From positions 1,984,472-2,048,471 of the forward strand of contig OY282448.1 in the NCBI GenBank assembly GCA_958296175.1: DNA of 64,000 nt. The letters run 5' to 3'. Position numbers and translations under genes: made by a program. Under the pieces are notes generated by a model. It was not told the DNA's origin. It searched no databases and worked only from the letters and a program-made list of their open reading frames with translations. This document shows positions 28,156 through 39,161 of this stretch, one piece after another (the first letter of the stretch is position 1; each line of letters begins with the position of its first letter). Source of the DNA: an uncultured Chloroflexota bacterium. GTDB lineage: Bacteria; Chloroflexota; UBA11872.

Positions 28156-28871
28156 GGATTGCCGCCCATGCTACGCCGCCGCCTGCGCCCGCGACCCGCC
28201 ATGCTTCCGTCCACGCGCCCCGCGTGTCACCGTCGCCGGCCCCCCCCACGCCCGCGCCGTTCCACCGAGGCCCGTTCCGCGCGGCGGCGGTCGATCTGCC
28301 CGCGCCCACGCCTACGCCGCTCCACCTGGAGAGCCAGGGGTTCGAGGACCAGCACGAACCCCCGCCCGCGCCCGCGATCAGGTTGCCGAGCGCCCACCCT
28401 ACCGACCCGCCGCCTTTACCTTTTCCCTCTCCCCCTCCGAGAGGGAGAGGGCCGCACCGGCGGCGCGAGCGCGCGCACGCGCGGCTTTTCCCCTCTCCCC
28501 CTGGGGAAGAGCACGCCGCAGCGTTGCAGTCCGCGCGGGGGGGGGCGCCGTTTCGAGTCCGATGGCGGCCAGCTTCTGGCCCGCAGCGTTGCAGTCCGCG
28601 CCGGGGCCGCTCTTCGGCCTCTCCCCCGCGGGGAGAGGAGCCGTCCGCGTCTGACAGGCGGTTGTCTTCTCTTCCCTCTCTCCCTGGGGAGAGATGCGCG
28701 TCCATCGAGGAAAAGCGGGCGTCCGTCTCTTTCTCCCTCTCCCCCCGCGGGGGGAGAGGGTTGGGGTGAGGGGGGGAGGGGCGGCAGCGCCCTGGGGCGT
28801 TTGCACGCCCCGCCGCCCGTTGGGTAGCCTCCGCCACCCACGGATCGTCGATCTCACCGAAGCGGGACCCA
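28156..28871. repeat. 716-bp intergenic region packed with palindromic repeats
   Basis: No credible gene. It holds at least five members of the CCCTCTCCC/GGGAGAGGG palindrome family (28424-28451, 28490-28509, 28616-28638, 28672-28694, 28732-28778). There is also a 21-bp direct repeat (28516-28536 and 28581-28601), a run of nine G (28537-28545) and long C or G runs. The promoter of the following LRR gene must lie here but I cannot pick it out. Confidence 0.8.
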
Positions 28872-31800
28872 ATGCGACGCAGCGCGACCGCCCGTCCAGG
28901 GCACTTGGCCGTCCTTGCAATCACCCCCCCCGTGCTCCAATTGAGTACACGGCGCCTGACGCGCCGCGCCGCGGTCGGCGCGCTGCTGGCGGCCGGCGCG
29001 CTGCTAGCCGCCGTGCTCTGGGCCGCGGCCGGGCCGGCCGCCGCCGCCACCGACTTCGGCTGCGACACGGACAACCCCACCGCGTCCGCCAGCGGCGCGC
29101 ACGCCAACATCGCCCGCGACTGCGAAATCCTGCTGAATCTCAAGGACGACCTGCGCGGCACGGGCACGCTCAACTGGGCCGTCGCCACGGCCATGTCCAG
29201 CTGGGACGGCATCACTATGACCCCCAACGGGGTTGCCAATCTCATCCTCCGGAATAAGTCGCTGACCGGCACGCTTCCGCCGGCGTTGGGCGGCTTGTCG
29301 AGTCTCACGCAGATCATGCTCGACCAAAATGCGTTGACCGGGAGCATCCCCACCGAACTGGGCAGCCTCTCGAGTCTCCAGATACTCCAGCTCTACCGAA
29401 ATGAGTTGAGCGGAGAGATTCCGTCGCAGCTCGGCAACCTGTCGAATCTCCTGCAGCTCTGGCTCAACAGCAACCAGTTGAGCGGCAACATCCCGTCGTC
29501 GTTGGGCAGCTTGTCGAATCTCACGCATCTCAATCTCAACGAAAATGAGTTGGACGGGACCATCCCCGCCGAACTGGGCAACCTCTCGAGTCTCACAATC
29601 TTAGAGCTCAGCGGCAATAATTTGAGTGGAGCAATTCCGTCACAGCTCGGCGATCTCTCGAGCCTCACGTCCCTCCGCATCTCCCGCAACCGGTTGAGCG
29701 GCGCCATCCCCGCCGAACTGGGCAACCTGACGAGTGTCACAGCCATGTACCTCGACAACAACCAGTTGAGCGGCAGCATCCCGTCACAGCTGGGCAGCAT
29801 GACCGCCCTCCAGTACCTTTACCTCTCCAGCAACCAGCTGAGCGGCAGCATCCCGTCCGAACTGGGCAGCCTGACGAATCTCAGGTGGCTCTTCCTCCAC
29901 GAAAACGATTTGAGCGGAGCGATTCCGACGCAGCTGGGCAGTCTCTCGAGTCTCAGGTGGCTCGGGCTCTACAACAATCGATTGGACGGGAATATTCCGA
30001 CGCAGCTGGGCAGCCTGACCAACCTCCAGCGGCTGCGCCTCGAAAACAACAGACTGACCGGCAGCATCCCGACGGAGTTGGGCAGCCTCTCGAATCTCCA
30101 GTACCTCTTCCTCCACCGCAACCAGTTGAGCGGCAGCATTCCGTCGTCGTTGGGCAGCTTGTCCAGTCTCCAGCGGCTCTTCCTGCAAGACAACAACCTG
30201 AGCGGCAGCATTCCAACGCAATTGGGCAGCCTCTCGAGCCTCCGGATGCTCTACCTGCACCGCAACCAGTTGAGCGGCAGCATCCCATCGTCGTTGGGCA
30301 GCCTGTCCGGCCTCTGGCACCTTATCCTCTTCGACAACAAACTGACCGGCAGCATTCCAACGCAATTGGGCAACCTCTCGAGTCTCACTTTCCTCTACTT
30401 GCAGCGCAACCAATTGAGCGGCAGCATTCCGTCGTCGTTGGGCAGCTTGTCCAACCTGCATAACTCAGCGCCGCTCTACCTGAACTGCAACCAGTTGAGC
30501 GGCGCCGTGCCGACGCAACTGAACAACCTGGCGTCGGGGCTGCAGATCTGGCTGCACGGCAACCCGATCACCGTGCCCACCACGCCGGCCGGGCTGGTGA
30601 ACCGCCTGCGGCTGACGGGCGCGGCCGGCGCGGACGGCACCCCCGCGGCTGACTGGTGCGGCCCGCCGGCGTTTGCGGCGGCTACCGATGCCCGCTCGAT
30701 CGTCGAGCAGCTGGCCGACACGGCCGTGGGGGCGCCGCTGGCCGCCGTCGACCCGGACAACCAGCCGGTGGCCGGCACGCAGCCGACGACCTACACCCTC
30801 AGCGGCCCCGACGCGGCGGTCTTCACCGTCGACGGCGGCGGCCAGGTCTCGATCAAGGAGCCGCTGGACTTCGAGTTCCCCCTCGACGCGGATGGCGACA
30901 ACCAGTACCAGATCACCCTCACCGCGGACGACGGCGTCGCCCCCGAGGCCCGCGGCGGCATGGACAGCATCGACGTGACCATCACGGTGACCGACGGCGC
31001 GGACGACGTGCTGCGGGTGGGAACGCTGGGGGCGGTGTCGCTCCATACCGGCGCGTCGCGCACGCTGGACGTGACGGACGCGTTCAGCGAGACCAACGAC
31101 CTGCCGCTGACGTACACGGCCTCGTCGTACAACCCGGCGGTGGCCAGCGTGAGCGTCGACGGCGCGCGGGTCACGATCGGGGCGGGGAGCGCCGGGACGG
31201 CCACGGTGGTCGTATCGGCCAGCAACGGCACGCTGTGGGCGGCGCACCGCATCACGGTGACGGTCACCGACCGGCCGTCGTCGCGGCACCCGCGGCTGGA
31301 GGTGGCGCTGGCCGGCCCGCCCAGCCCCGTGCGGGTGGGCGAGACTATCGAGTGGCGCTTCACGCTGCGCAACACGGGCACGGTGCCGCTGAGCGGGGTG
31401 TTCTGGCGCTCGCCGCAGCTGGGCGTCGCGCGCCAGACGGTGGGCGACGGCACGCTGGCGGTGGAGGCGGAAGCCGTGGTGCGGGCCAGCCTGACGGTGA
31501 CGGCGGCGCACCTGCCGGGGCCGCTGTCGGTGAGCTTCCACGGCGACAGCGACCAGACGAACGACCCGAGCGCGTCCTGGAGCGCCGCGGTTGCGGCGGC
31601 CGGCGCGCCGACGGCCACCCCCGCGCCCGGCGCCACGCCGGCGCCTGGGGCCACGCCAGCGCCCGGACCCACGCCAGCGCCGACGCCCGCGCCGACGCCG
31701 CGGGCGGCCCCCGAACCCGCGGACGAACCCGCGGAGGGCGCCGACCGCCGCGTGGTGGTGGAGGCGGTGCGCCACACCGAGCCCGACGTTCACCTGGCCC

Positions 31801-32501
31801 ACAACATCCCCACGCTGCGCGTCACCTTCGCGGCCGCGCAGGAGGGAGGCGCCGAGGAATCCGTGGTCTGTGACTTCCTGGGGCACTACGACGCCACCGG
31901 CGGCCTGGAGCGCTGGGGTTGGCCCACCTCCGAAGTGATGGTGGAACGGCCCAGAGTCTTCACGCAGTACTACCAACGCGGCGTGGTCGACTGTCAGCAG
32001 CGCGAGGGCGTCTGGCGCATGGAGCGGCGGCTGGTCTGGGACTACCTGGGCGGCGGCCTGGCCGGCAGCCTCGACCTGGGCGTGGAGCCAGACCTGCTCT
32101 CCGAGCAGCCCGGCCAGGAGCTGGGACCCTGGGGTCACCGCGTGTCCAACACCGCGGTGGACGGGACGCCCACGGGCTTCCTGGACTTGTTCGAGCGGCT
32201 GGGCGGGGTGGAGGCGTTCGGCTATCCGAAGACGGACGCGCGCGCCGACACGCACCCTGACGCGGTGCTGGCGCTGCCGGGCGCCACGCCCGGGTTCATC
32301 CGGCAGTACTTCCAGGCGGCGGTGTTCGAGTACCACCCCAGCGACCCCGACCAGCCAGTGAAGCTGGCGCTGCTGGGCGACGCGGTGCGCGACCTGCTCT
32401 ACCCGGACGAGACCTGGATGGAGTTCGACGTCTTCGCCCCCGCGCTCGCCCTAACCCCCTCCCCCCAGGAGGGAGAGGGGACGGAACCCTCTTCCTCCTA
32501 G
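28872..32501 (+). CDS. Secreted LRR protein with plant-like repeats, cadherin-like domains and C-terminal Chloroflexota-type tail
   Basis: 1209 residues. An N-terminal basic stretch and a hydrophobic segment (about 31-60) form a signal peptide. Residues about 82-130 resemble the plant LRRNT cap (LLNLKDDLRGTGTLNW, SSWDGI). Residues 131-565 hold about 18 repeats of 24 residues with the consensus LSGSIPxxLGxLSSLxxLxL, the plant-type LRR. Then a cadherin-like domain (about 610-715), an Ig-like domain, a CARDB-like domain (about 810-905), a Pro/Thr/Ala linker (about 915-955) and a 230-residue tail with YYQRGVVDC, GGVEAFGYPKTDAR and FIRQYFQAAVFEYHP. I recall that tail from other Chloroflexota secreted proteins. 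The last 16 codons (ALTPSPQEGEG) are read from a dispersed palindromic repeat. A C8 tract lies at nt 53-60 of the gene. Probably an adhesin or binding protein. Confidence 0.88.
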   Translation: MRRSATARPGHLAVLAITPPVLQLSTRRLTRRAAVGALLAAGALLAAVLWAAAGPAAAATDFGCDTDNPTASASGAHANIARDCEILLNLKDDLRGTGTLNWAVATAMSSWDGITMTPNGVANLILRNKSLTGTLPPALGGLSSLTQIMLDQNALTGSIPTELGSLSSLQILQLYRNELSGEIPSQLGNLSNLLQLWLNSNQLSGNIPSSLGSLSNLTHLNLNENELDGTIPAELGNLSSLTILELSGNNLSGAIPSQLGDLSSLTSLRISRNRLSGAIPAELGNLTSVTAMYLDNNQLSGSIPSQLGSMTALQYLYLSSNQLSGSIPSELGSLTNLRWLFLHENDLSGAIPTQLGSLSSLRWLGLYNNRLDGNIPTQLGSLTNLQRLRLENNRLTGSIPTELGSLSNLQYLFLHRNQLSGSIPSSLGSLSSLQRLFLQDNNLSGSIPTQLGSLSSLRMLYLHRNQLSGSIPSSLGSLSGLWHLILFDNKLTGSIPTQLGNLSSLTFLYLQRNQLSGSIPSSLGSLSNLHNSAPLYLNCNQLSGAVPTQLNNLASGLQIWLHGNPITVPTTPAGLVNRLRLTGAAGADGTPAADWCGPPAFAAATDARSIVEQLADTAVGAPLAAVDPDNQPVAGTQPTTYTLSGPDAAVFTVDGGGQVSIKEPLDFEFPLDADGDNQYQITLTADDGVAPEARGGMDSIDVTITVTDGADDVLRVGTLGAVSLHTGASRTLDVTDAFSETNDLPLTYTASSYNPAVASVSVDGARVTIGAGSAGTATVVVSASNGTLWAAHRITVTVTDRPSSRHPRLEVALAGPPSPVRVGETIEWRFTLRNTGTVPLSGVFWRSPQLGVARQTVGDGTLAVEAEAVVRASLTVTAAHLPGPLSVSFHGDSDQTNDPSASWSAAVAAAGAPTATPAPGATPAPGATPAPGPTPAPTPAPTPRAAPEPADEPAEGADRRVVVEAVRHTEPDVHLAHNIPTLRVTFAAAQEGGAEESVVCDFLGHYDATGGLERWGWPTSEVMVERPRVFTQYYQRGVVDCQQREGVWRMERRLVWDYLGGGLAGSLDLGVEPDLLSEQPGQELGPWGHRVSNTAVDGTPTGFLDLFERLGGVEAFGYPKTDARADTHPDAVLALPGATPGFIRQYFQAAVFEYHPSDPDQPVKLALLGDAVRDLLYPDETWMEFDVFAPALALTPSPQEGEGTEPSSS

Positions 32502-32680
32502 GGTGATGCCGGGCAGCCGGTGATAGCGCGCCCCCGCTCCCCCAGGGGAGCGGGGGCGCCCGCATGTCTCCTGCTCGCCGCAAAGCCTCTGTGCGCCCTC
32601 CCCCAGAGGAAAGGCAGAAATCGCTTCCCCCTCTCCCCGGAGGCCTCTCTTTTCCCTCGCCCTCCAGGGAGAGGGGAAAG
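32450..32680. repeat. Palindromic repeats at the end of the LRR gene and in the following gap
   Basis: One CCCTCTCCC-family element (32450-32483) overlaps the 3' end of the LRR coding region and its stop. A different GC hairpin (CCCCCGCTCCCC/GGGGAGCGGGGG, about 32530-32556) and another family member near 32630-32672 follow. The rest of the 374-bp gap to the next gene shows nothing else. Confidence 0.7.
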
Positions 32681-32875
32681 AAGGGAACGAGGGGCGGCGA
32701 ACGAGGGGGTGGAGGTTTCGGTTGACGCGGGGGAGGGCGAATCGATACTTTGCGGTGACCGCGTCTGCGCCGACGGGGTCGGCCCATCGACGGCCGGATC
32801 GGCGCCCGGCGCGGTGTTTTGCGTACGACGCGCGGCGCCGGCGGCGCATCCCGGCGGCAGGCGCTCGGTTTTGGC

Positions 32876-34936
32876 ATGGGAAGGCGCCTGGTGGGCATTC
32901 GCATCGGCATCGATACCGGCGGCACGTTCACCGACCTGATCGTGATGGACGAAGCCAGCGGGGAGCTCCGCGTGGTCAAGCGGCCGTCCACGCCCGACGA
33001 CCCCAGCCGCGCGATCTTCGAGGCGCTGGCGCATGGCGCGGTGGACCTGCGCGGCGCCAGTTCGCTGGTGTTGGGCACCACGGTGGCGGTCAACGCGCTG
33101 CTGCAGCGGCGCGGCGCGCGCGTGCTGTACATCACCACCGAGGGGTTCGAGGACGTTCCTTTCCTGCAGCGCGTCGACCGCAAGTTCCATTACGACCTGG
33201 ACTGGCAGCGCCCGCTGCCGCTGGTGGCCCGCCGCGACTGTCTGGGCGTGCGCGAGCGCGTCGACTACCGCGGCCAGACCGTGACGCCGCTGTCGGACGC
33301 CGCCGTCGGCGAGCTGGTGCAGGCGGTGCGCCGCCGCGTGGACGACGGCGCGAGCGGCGATCTGGCCTTTGCGCTCAGCTTCCTGTTCGCCTACGCGCAG
33401 CCGGAGCACGAGGCGCGCGTGCGCGGCGCGTTGGCGCGCGAGTTTCCCGGCGCGTCCATTTCGGCCTCGCACGAGGTGGCGCCGATCTGGCGCGAATACG
33501 AACGCGCCAGCACCACCATCGCCGACGCCTCCGTGAAGCCCTTGATGCGCCGGTTCGTGGACGTGCTGGACCGCGGCCTGCGCGCGCAGGGATTGCAGCG
33601 CCCCTGGACGGTGATGAAGTCCAACGGCGGGCAGATGGCGGCGCGCGCGGCTGGCCAGCGCCCCGTGCAGACCCTGCATTCCGGGCTGGCCGGCGGCATC
33701 ATCGCCGGGCGCGCGCTGGGCCAGGCGTCGGGCGAGGCCAACGTGATTACCTTCGACATGGGCGGCACCAGCACCGACGTCGGGGTAGTGGCCGACGGCG
33801 AGATCGGCTACACCACCGCCTGGGAGATCGAGTTCGGGTTGCCCGTGGCTGCGCCGTTCATCGACATGACCACCATGGGGGCGGGCGGCGGCTCCGTCGC
33901 CTGGGTCAACAAGGGCGGCATGCTGCAAGTCGGCCCGCAGAGCGCCGGCGCCGTGCCGGGGCCGGCCTGCTACGCCCAGGGCGGCGGCGACGCCACGGTG
34001 ACCGACGCCAACGTGGTGCTGGGGCGCTTGAATCCCGACAACTTCCTGGGCGGCGAGCTGCCGCTGGACCCCGACCTTGCCCATCGGGCGCTGGGGCGGC
34101 TGGCGCGGCGCATTGGGCTGGACGTGATGGACGCGGCGCGGGCGGTGGTGCAGATTGCGGTGGAGAACATTGCCGAGGCCGTGCGGCTGCTGACCATGGG
34201 CCGCGGCCTGGACCCGCGCACGTTCTGCCTGGCGGCGTTCGGCGGGGCCGGCCCGCTGCACGCCGCCGCCATCGCGCGCGTGGTGGGCGCCCGCGCCGCG
34301 CTCGTCCCGCCGCACCCCGGCCTGTTCTCGGCTTACGGCGCTTTGCTGGCCGACGTGCGCGTGGACAAGACCTGGACCCACGTGGTGCGCTCCGACTCGC
34401 TGGACCTGGCCGACCTGGAGGCGCGCCTGCGTGCGCTGGAACGCGAGGCGGCGGCGGAACTCCGCAGCGAAGGGTTCGCCGGCCAGCCGCGCGTGCAGCG
34501 GTCGGCCAACATGCGCTACCTGGGGCAGAATTACGAAGAGGAAATCCCGATTCCCGACGGCCCGCTGTCGCCCGCCGGCTGGCGCGCGCTGCTGGCCAGC
34601 TTCGAGCAGCACTACGAGCATGCCTACGGCTACCGCATTGCCAACGAGATTGTGGAACTGGTGCAGCTGAACGTCACCGCCTCCGGCGCGTCGGTCAAAC
34701 CCCAGCTGGCCGTCCTGCCGCGCAAGCCGCCGGCGCGGCCCCGCGCAACGCGCCGCGTGTGGTTCCAGCGGCAGGCGGGGGTCGAGTGCCCCGTCTACGA
34801 CCGCGCCGATCTCTCGCCCGCCGACGTTATCGAAGGCCCGGCGGTTATCGAGGAGCTGGACTCCACCACGCTGGTGCATCCCGGCCAGCGGCTCACGGTG
34901 GGCGAGCGCGGCGTTGCCACGCTGGTGTGGAGGTGA
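32876..34936 (+). CDS. Hydantoinase/oxoprolinase subunit A (HyuA-like)
   Basis: 686 residues from the ATG of MGRRLVGIRIGIDTGG; the open frame upstream is not conserved in kind. Two actin/ASKHA-like phosphate motifs are visible: GIDTGGTFTDLIV (about 10-22) and ITFDMGGTSTDVGVV (about 298). Further on are LTMGRGLDPRTF and AAFGGAGPLHAAA. This is the ATP-dependent half of N-methylhydantoinase or 5-oxoprolinase-type enzymes, which open cyclic amides. Subunit B follows with a 4-base overlap, then two ABC ATPase genes, suggesting uptake and hydrolysis of a small cyclic amide or peptide-like compound. Confidence 0.93.
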   Translation: MGRRLVGIRIGIDTGGTFTDLIVMDEASGELRVVKRPSTPDDPSRAIFEALAHGAVDLRGASSLVLGTTVAVNALLQRRGARVLYITTEGFEDVPFLQRVDRKFHYDLDWQRPLPLVARRDCLGVRERVDYRGQTVTPLSDAAVGELVQAVRRRVDDGASGDLAFALSFLFAYAQPEHEARVRGALAREFPGASISASHEVAPIWREYERASTTIADASVKPLMRRFVDVLDRGLRAQGLQRPWTVMKSNGGQMAARAAGQRPVQTLHSGLAGGIIAGRALGQASGEANVITFDMGGTSTDVGVVADGEIGYTTAWEIEFGLPVAAPFIDMTTMGAGGGSVAWVNKGGMLQVGPQSAGAVPGPACYAQGGGDATVTDANVVLGRLNPDNFLGGELPLDPDLAHRALGRLARRIGLDVMDAARAVVQIAVENIAEAVRLLTMGRGLDPRTFCLAAFGGAGPLHAAAIARVVGARAALVPPHPGLFSAYGALLADVRVDKTWTHVVRSDSLDLADLEARLRALEREAAAELRSEGFAGQPRVQRSANMRYLGQNYEEEIPIPDGPLSPAGWRALLASFEQHYEHAYGYRIANEIVELVQLNVTASGASVKPQLAVLPRKPPARPRATRRVWFQRQAGVECPVYDRADLSPADVIEGPAVIEELDSTTLVHPGQRLTVGERGVATLVWR

Positions 34937-37002
34937 GCGCTCCCGCGCCGCGCCGCGGCGCCGGGTCGGCCGATCCCGCGGGCGACGTGGTGACCATGAC
35001 CGTGATCCACAACCGGCTGGTGGGCATCTGCCGCGAGATGGGCGCCACCATGATGCGCACGGCCTATTCCCCCATCTTCAGCGAGAGCCGCGACTTTTCC
35101 TGCGTCCTGTTCGACCGCGATGGGCGCATGCTGGCGCAAACGGAGTTCTGCCCGGCGCAGGTGGGTGCCATCCGCTTCGTGGTGAAGTGGCTGATCGCCG
35201 AGCTGGGCGAGGACGCGGTCAAGCCTGGCGACGTGGTCGTGCACAACGACCCTTACCGCGGCGGCGTGCACATGCCCGAACACGTGGTGGTCAAGCCGGT
35301 GTATTACGAGGGCGAGCTGTTTGGCTATGTGGCCAACATTGCGCATCTGGTCGAAATCGGCGGCATGGCCGTGGGCGGCTTTGCCGCCACCGCCACCGAG
35401 GTCTACCAGGAAGGCCTGCGCCTGCCGCCCGTCTGGCTGATGCGCGAAGGCCGCTACAACCACGACGTCTGGCGCGTCATCATGGCCAACCACCGCGCGC
35501 CGCGCTATTCGTGGGGCGATCTGCACGCCATGATCGCCTCGCTCACCGTGGCCGAGCGCCGCTGCCACGAACTGCTGGACACCTTTGGCCTGGCCGCCGT
35601 GCGCGAGGTGAGCGACGCGCTGCTCGACCACGCCGAGCGCTGGATGCGCAACGAAATCCGCGCCATCCCCAGCGGCGAGTACGAGTTTGCGGACCACATG
35701 GAGGACGCCAGCGACCCGCCCGCGCGCGACTGGATACGGCTGCGGCTGGTGGTGCAGGACGACGAAATCATCGCCGACTTCACCGCCAGCGACCCGCAAG
35801 CCGCCAACGTGCTCAACTGCACCTACGGCGTCACGGCCTCCGGGGTGTACAACGCGGTCTTCCACTTCGCGGACAACGACGTGCCGCACAACGACGGGGC
35901 GTATCGACCGATCACCGTCATCGCGCGGCCGGGGTCCATCGTGAACGTGGTGCATCCCGGCGCCTCGGTTGGCGGCAACACGGAGACGCATCCGCGCATT
36001 TGGGGCATTATGATGGGCGCGCTGGCGCAGGCCGTGCCTGACCGCGTCTCCGCCGCGACGGGCGGAACGTCGTGCAATTTCCTCTTTGGAGGCACGCATC
36101 CCGACACAGGGCAGTATTACGTGCACTATCACTTCGACGGCGTGGGCTGGGGCGGCCGCGCGCAGGCCGACGGCAACAGCCACCAGGTCGTCCCCAATGG
36201 CAATTGCCCGGCCACGCCGGTGGAAGTGTTCGAAACGCGCTATCCATTGATGGCGCGCGCGTATCGGCTGCGCCGGGACTCGGCGGGCGCAGGGGCGCAG
36301 CGCGGCGGCCTCGGCTCCGACCGCGTGCTGGAAGTGCGCGCCCCCTCGATCACCGTGTCGGCGCTCTTCGACCGCATGGTCACGCAGCCCTGGGGATTGT
36401 TTGGCGGCGGCGGCGGCGATCCGTCGCGCCTGCTGGTGCGCCGCGCCGGCCAGCCCTCGTTCCAAACCTTCCGCGACGCTTTCGGCACGTCCAGCAACTC
36501 GCGCGTGGCCAACGTGGAACTGCGCGAGGGCGACCAGGTGATGATCAGCAGCCCCGGCGGCGGCGGCTATGGGCCGCCCGCGCGGCGCGACCCGGCGCTG
36601 GTCCTGCGCGACGTGGCCGAGGGGTTCGTCTCGCCCCAGGCGGCCCGCGGCGTGTACAAAGTCGCGCTGGATGCGGCGGACGACGGTTACCGCATCGACC
36701 ATGCGGCCACGGCCGAGCTGCGGCGGGACGAGCCTGGCCCCGAACCGAGCCGGGAACCGACCGTGCGCGCGCCCGCCGCCGCGGCCCAGGCCGCGCCGCC
36801 TCCGCCGGGCGCCTGGGAAGAGCTGACCGTCGACTGGTGGCAGACCGACGTCGTCAACTGCGAGTGCTGCGGTCAGGTGATCGTGCGCAACCGCTGGCGC
36901 GCGGGCGACGGCCGCCAGTTCTGCACGCCGGCCTGCGACGAACGCTTCCGCACCTACTGGCTGCCGCGCTATGGGACTCCCTCGGAGCGCCGCCCCCAAT
37001 GA
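34933..37002 (+). CDS. Hydantoinase/oxoprolinase subunit B (HyuB-like) with C-terminal Cys-rich extension
   Basis: 689 residues, GTG overlapping the hyuA stop. HyuB signatures: [25 protein letters not shown] (opening), [41 protein letters not shown] and [15 protein letters not shown]. Residues about 625-689 are an unusual tail: after a low-complexity Ala/Pro stretch comes CECC, then C-x20-C-x3-C (FCTPAC). This resembles a TRASH-like or zinc-ribbon metal site. The main domain ends before this at the usual place. The tail may help metal delivery or subunit docking; that is inference. Stop overlaps the next ATG. Confidence 0.92.
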   Translation: MSAPAPRRGAGSADPAGDVVTMTVIHNRLVGICREMGATMMRTAYSPIFSESRDFSCVLFDRDGRMLAQTEFCPAQVGAIRFVVKWLIAELGEDAVKPGDVVVHNDPYRGGVHMPEHVVVKPVYYEGELFGYVANIAHLVEIGGMAVGGFAATATEVYQEGLRLPPVWLMREGRYNHDVWRVIMANHRAPRYSWGDLHAMIASLTVAERRCHELLDTFGLAAVREVSDALLDHAERWMRNEIRAIPSGEYEFADHMEDASDPPARDWIRLRLVVQDDEIIADFTASDPQAANVLNCTYGVTASGVYNAVFHFADNDVPHNDGAYRPITVIARPGSIVNVVHPGASVGGNTETHPRIWGIMMGALAQAVPDRVSAATGGTSCNFLFGGTHPDTGQYYVHYHFDGVGWGGRAQADGNSHQVVPNGNCPATPVEVFETRYPLMARAYRLRRDSAGAGAQRGGLGSDRVLEVRAPSITVSALFDRMVTQPWGLFGGGGGDPSRLLVRRAGQPSFQTFRDAFGTSSNSRVANVELREGDQVMISSPGGGGYGPPARRDPALVLRDVAEGFVSPQAARGVYKVALDAADDGYRIDHAATAELRRDEPGPEPSREPTVRAPAAAAQAAPPPPGAWEELTVDWWQTDVVNCECCGQVIVRNRWRAGDGRQFCTPACDERFRTYWLPRYGTPSERRPQ

Positions 37003-37994
37003 CCAGCGCCGACCCGCTGCTGCGCGTGAACGACCTGGCCGTGGAGTTCCAAACGGACGAAGGCACCGTCCACGCGGTCAACGGCATTTCCTACGAGATC
37101 AGCGCCGGCGAATCGCTGGGCATCGTTGGCGAGTCGGGCTGCGGCAAGAGCGTCAGCTCGCTGGCCATTATGGGCCTCGTGCCGCGCCCTGCCGGCCGCG
37201 TGACCCAGGGCGAAATCACGTTCGGCGAGCGCGACCTGCTGAAGCTTTCCACCCACGAGATGCGCTTGGTCCGCGGCCAACAGATCGCCATGATCTTTCA
37301 GGACCCCGTCAGTTCGCTGAATCCCGTGTACCCGGTCGGGCGCCAGATCGAAGAAGCGCTGCGGCTGCACCTCAAGATGAGCCGGCCCGACGCGCGCGCG
37401 CGCGCGGCGGAACTGCTGGACACCGTGGGCATCCCCGCGCCGGAAGAGCGCGTCAAGGATTATCCGCACCAGCTCTCCGGCGGCATGCAGCAGCGCGCCA
37501 TGATCGCTATGGCCATTTCCTGCCAGCCCGACTTGCTGATCGCCGACGAGCCGACCACCGCGTTGGATGTGACCATTCAGGCGCAGGTCATCGAGCTGCT
37601 GGCCGGGCTGCGCCGCGAGCTGGGGATGGCTGTGATTCTGATCACGCACGAACTGGCGCTGGTGGCTGGGTTCTGCGACCGCGTGGCCGTGATGTACGCC
37701 GGCTATATCGTCGAATACGCCCCCGTGCGCGAGCTCTTCGCGCGCCCGCAGCACCCCTACACGGTGGGCCTGATGAAAGCGGTGCCCACGCTGATCGGGG
37801 AGCGCACCGAGCAACTGGCCAACATCCCCGGCTCCCCGCCCGATCTGCTCGACCTGCCGCACGGCTGCCCGTATGCCCCGCGCTGTCCGTTCGTGCGCGA
37901 CGAATGCCGCGTCGAGGTGCCCGACCTGCGCGACCGCGGCGACGGCCACCCGGTGCGCTGCATCGTCGATCCGACGACAGGAGACCTCCGGTGA
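36999..37994 (+). CDS. Peptide/nickel-type ABC transporter ATPase (DppD/OppD-like)
   Basis: 331 residues, ATG overlapping the hyuB stop. Walker A GESGCGKS (about 45), Q-loop [10 protein letters not shown], signature LSGGMQQR, Walker [15 protein letters not shown]-loop ITHELALV. The C-terminal oligopeptide-transporter extension is present ([17 protein letters not shown] with clustered Cys). It should pair with the next ATPase. The only permeases of this type in the window are at 46967-47947 and 50241-51212 on the other strand. Operon with hyuAB by overlap. Confidence 0.95.
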   Translation: MTSADPLLRVNDLAVEFQTDEGTVHAVNGISYEISAGESLGIVGESGCGKSVSSLAIMGLVPRPAGRVTQGEITFGERDLLKLSTHEMRLVRGQQIAMIFQDPVSSLNPVYPVGRQIEEALRLHLKMSRPDARARAAELLDTVGIPAPEERVKDYPHQLSGGMQQRAMIAMAISCQPDLLIADEPTTALDVTIQAQVIELLAGLRRELGMAVILITHELALVAGFCDRVAVMYAGYIVEYAPVRELFARPQHPYTVGLMKAVPTLIGERTEQLANIPGSPPDLLDLPHGCPYAPRCPFVRDECRVEVPDLRDRGDGHPVRCIVDPTTGDLR

Positions 37995-39106
37995 CCACGT
38001 CGGCCCATCCCCCCGCGGACGCCGCGCCCGCCACCGGCGCGGCTGCGAACGCGAACGGCGCTGCGTCCAACGGCGCCCTGCTCGACGTGCGCCAGCTGGT
38101 GAAATACTTCCCCGTCACCCGCGGCGCGATCATCCGGCGCCGGGTCGGCTGGGTGCGCGCGGTGGACGACGTGTCGTTTTCGATTAGCGCCGGCGAAACC
38201 CTGGGACTGGTGGGCGAGTCGGGCTGCGGCAAGACCACCACCGGCAACGCCGTCATGCAGCTGGAGCCGCCCACGTCCGGCGAGGTGGTGTTCGAAGGCC
38301 GCAACCTTCTCAAGCTTGATCCAAGCGAACGCCGCAAGGCGCGCCGCCGCATGCAGATGATCTTCCAGGACCCCTACGGCTCCCTGAACCCGCGCATGTC
38401 GGTGGGCAAGATCATCGAAGAACCCATGTACGTCCACCGGCTGCACGCCAGCCGCAAGGAGCGCCGCGACCGCGTGCGCGAGCTGCTGGAACTGGTGGGT
38501 CTCAGCCCCTGGCATGCGGCGCGCTATCCGCACGAGTTCTCCGGCGGCCAGCGCCAGCGCATTGCCGCGGCGCGGTCGCTGGCGGTCGAACCGTCGTTCA
38601 TCGTCTGCGACGAACCGGTCTCGGCGCTCGACGTTTCCATTCAAGCCCAGATCATCAACCTGTTGCGCGGCCTGCAAGACCGTCTGGGCGTGGCCTACCT
38701 GTTCATCGCCCACGACCTGAAGGTCGTGCGCCACATCAGCAACCGCATCGCCGTGATGTATCTGGGCAAGATCGTGGAGCTTGCCGGCAGCGACGGTCTG
38801 TACGACCGCCCGCTGCACCCCTACACGCGCGCGCTGCTGTCCGCGGTGCCGGTGGCCGACCCGGAGATCGAGACGCGGCGCAAGCGCATCATCCTGCCGG
38901 GCGACGTGCCCAGCCCGGTGAACCCGCCCAGCGCCTGCCGCTTCCATCCGCGCTGCCCCTGGGCGCAGGCGCGCTGCGCCGACGAGGAACCCAAGCTGAC
39001 CGCCGTCGACGGCGGCCGCCAGGTGGCATGCCACTTCTGGCGCGAGATCGAGGACTCGGGCGGCGTGCCGCCGGTGGCGCCGTCCGAGGCGCTGCGGGCC
39101 GGCTGA
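37991..39106 (+). CDS. Peptide/nickel-type ABC transporter ATPase (DppF/OppF-like)
   Basis: 371 residues, GTG overlapping the previous stop. After an Ala/Asn-rich start comes [10 protein letters not shown], Walker [14 protein letters not shown]-loop [15 protein letters not shown], signature FSGGQRQR, Walker [14 protein letters not shown]-loop IAHDLKVV, and the C-terminal [22 protein letters not shown] region. This is the second ATPase subunit of a DppBCDF-type importer. It is the last gene of the hyuA-hyuB-ATPase-ATPase string; the next gene starts 55 bp later. Confidence 0.95.
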   Translation: MTTSAHPPADAAPATGAAANANGAASNGALLDVRQLVKYFPVTRGAIIRRRVGWVRAVDDVSFSISAGETLGLVGESGCGKTTTGNAVMQLEPPTSGEVVFEGRNLLKLDPSERRKARRRMQMIFQDPYGSLNPRMSVGKIIEEPMYVHRLHASRKERRDRVRELLELVGLSPWHAARYPHEFSGGQRQRIAAARSLAVEPSFIVCDEPVSALDVSIQAQIINLLRGLQDRLGVAYLFIAHDLKVVRHISNRIAVMYLGKIVELAGSDGLYDRPLHPYTRALLSAVPVADPEIETRRKRIILPGDVPSPVNPPSACRFHPRCPWAQARCADEEPKLTAVDGGRQVACHFWREIEDSGGVPPVAPSEALRAG

Positions 39107-39161
39107 CACGCCGGCGGCGCGCGCCAGGCTCGGGTGTCCGTTTGACCACGACTCCCTGCCC

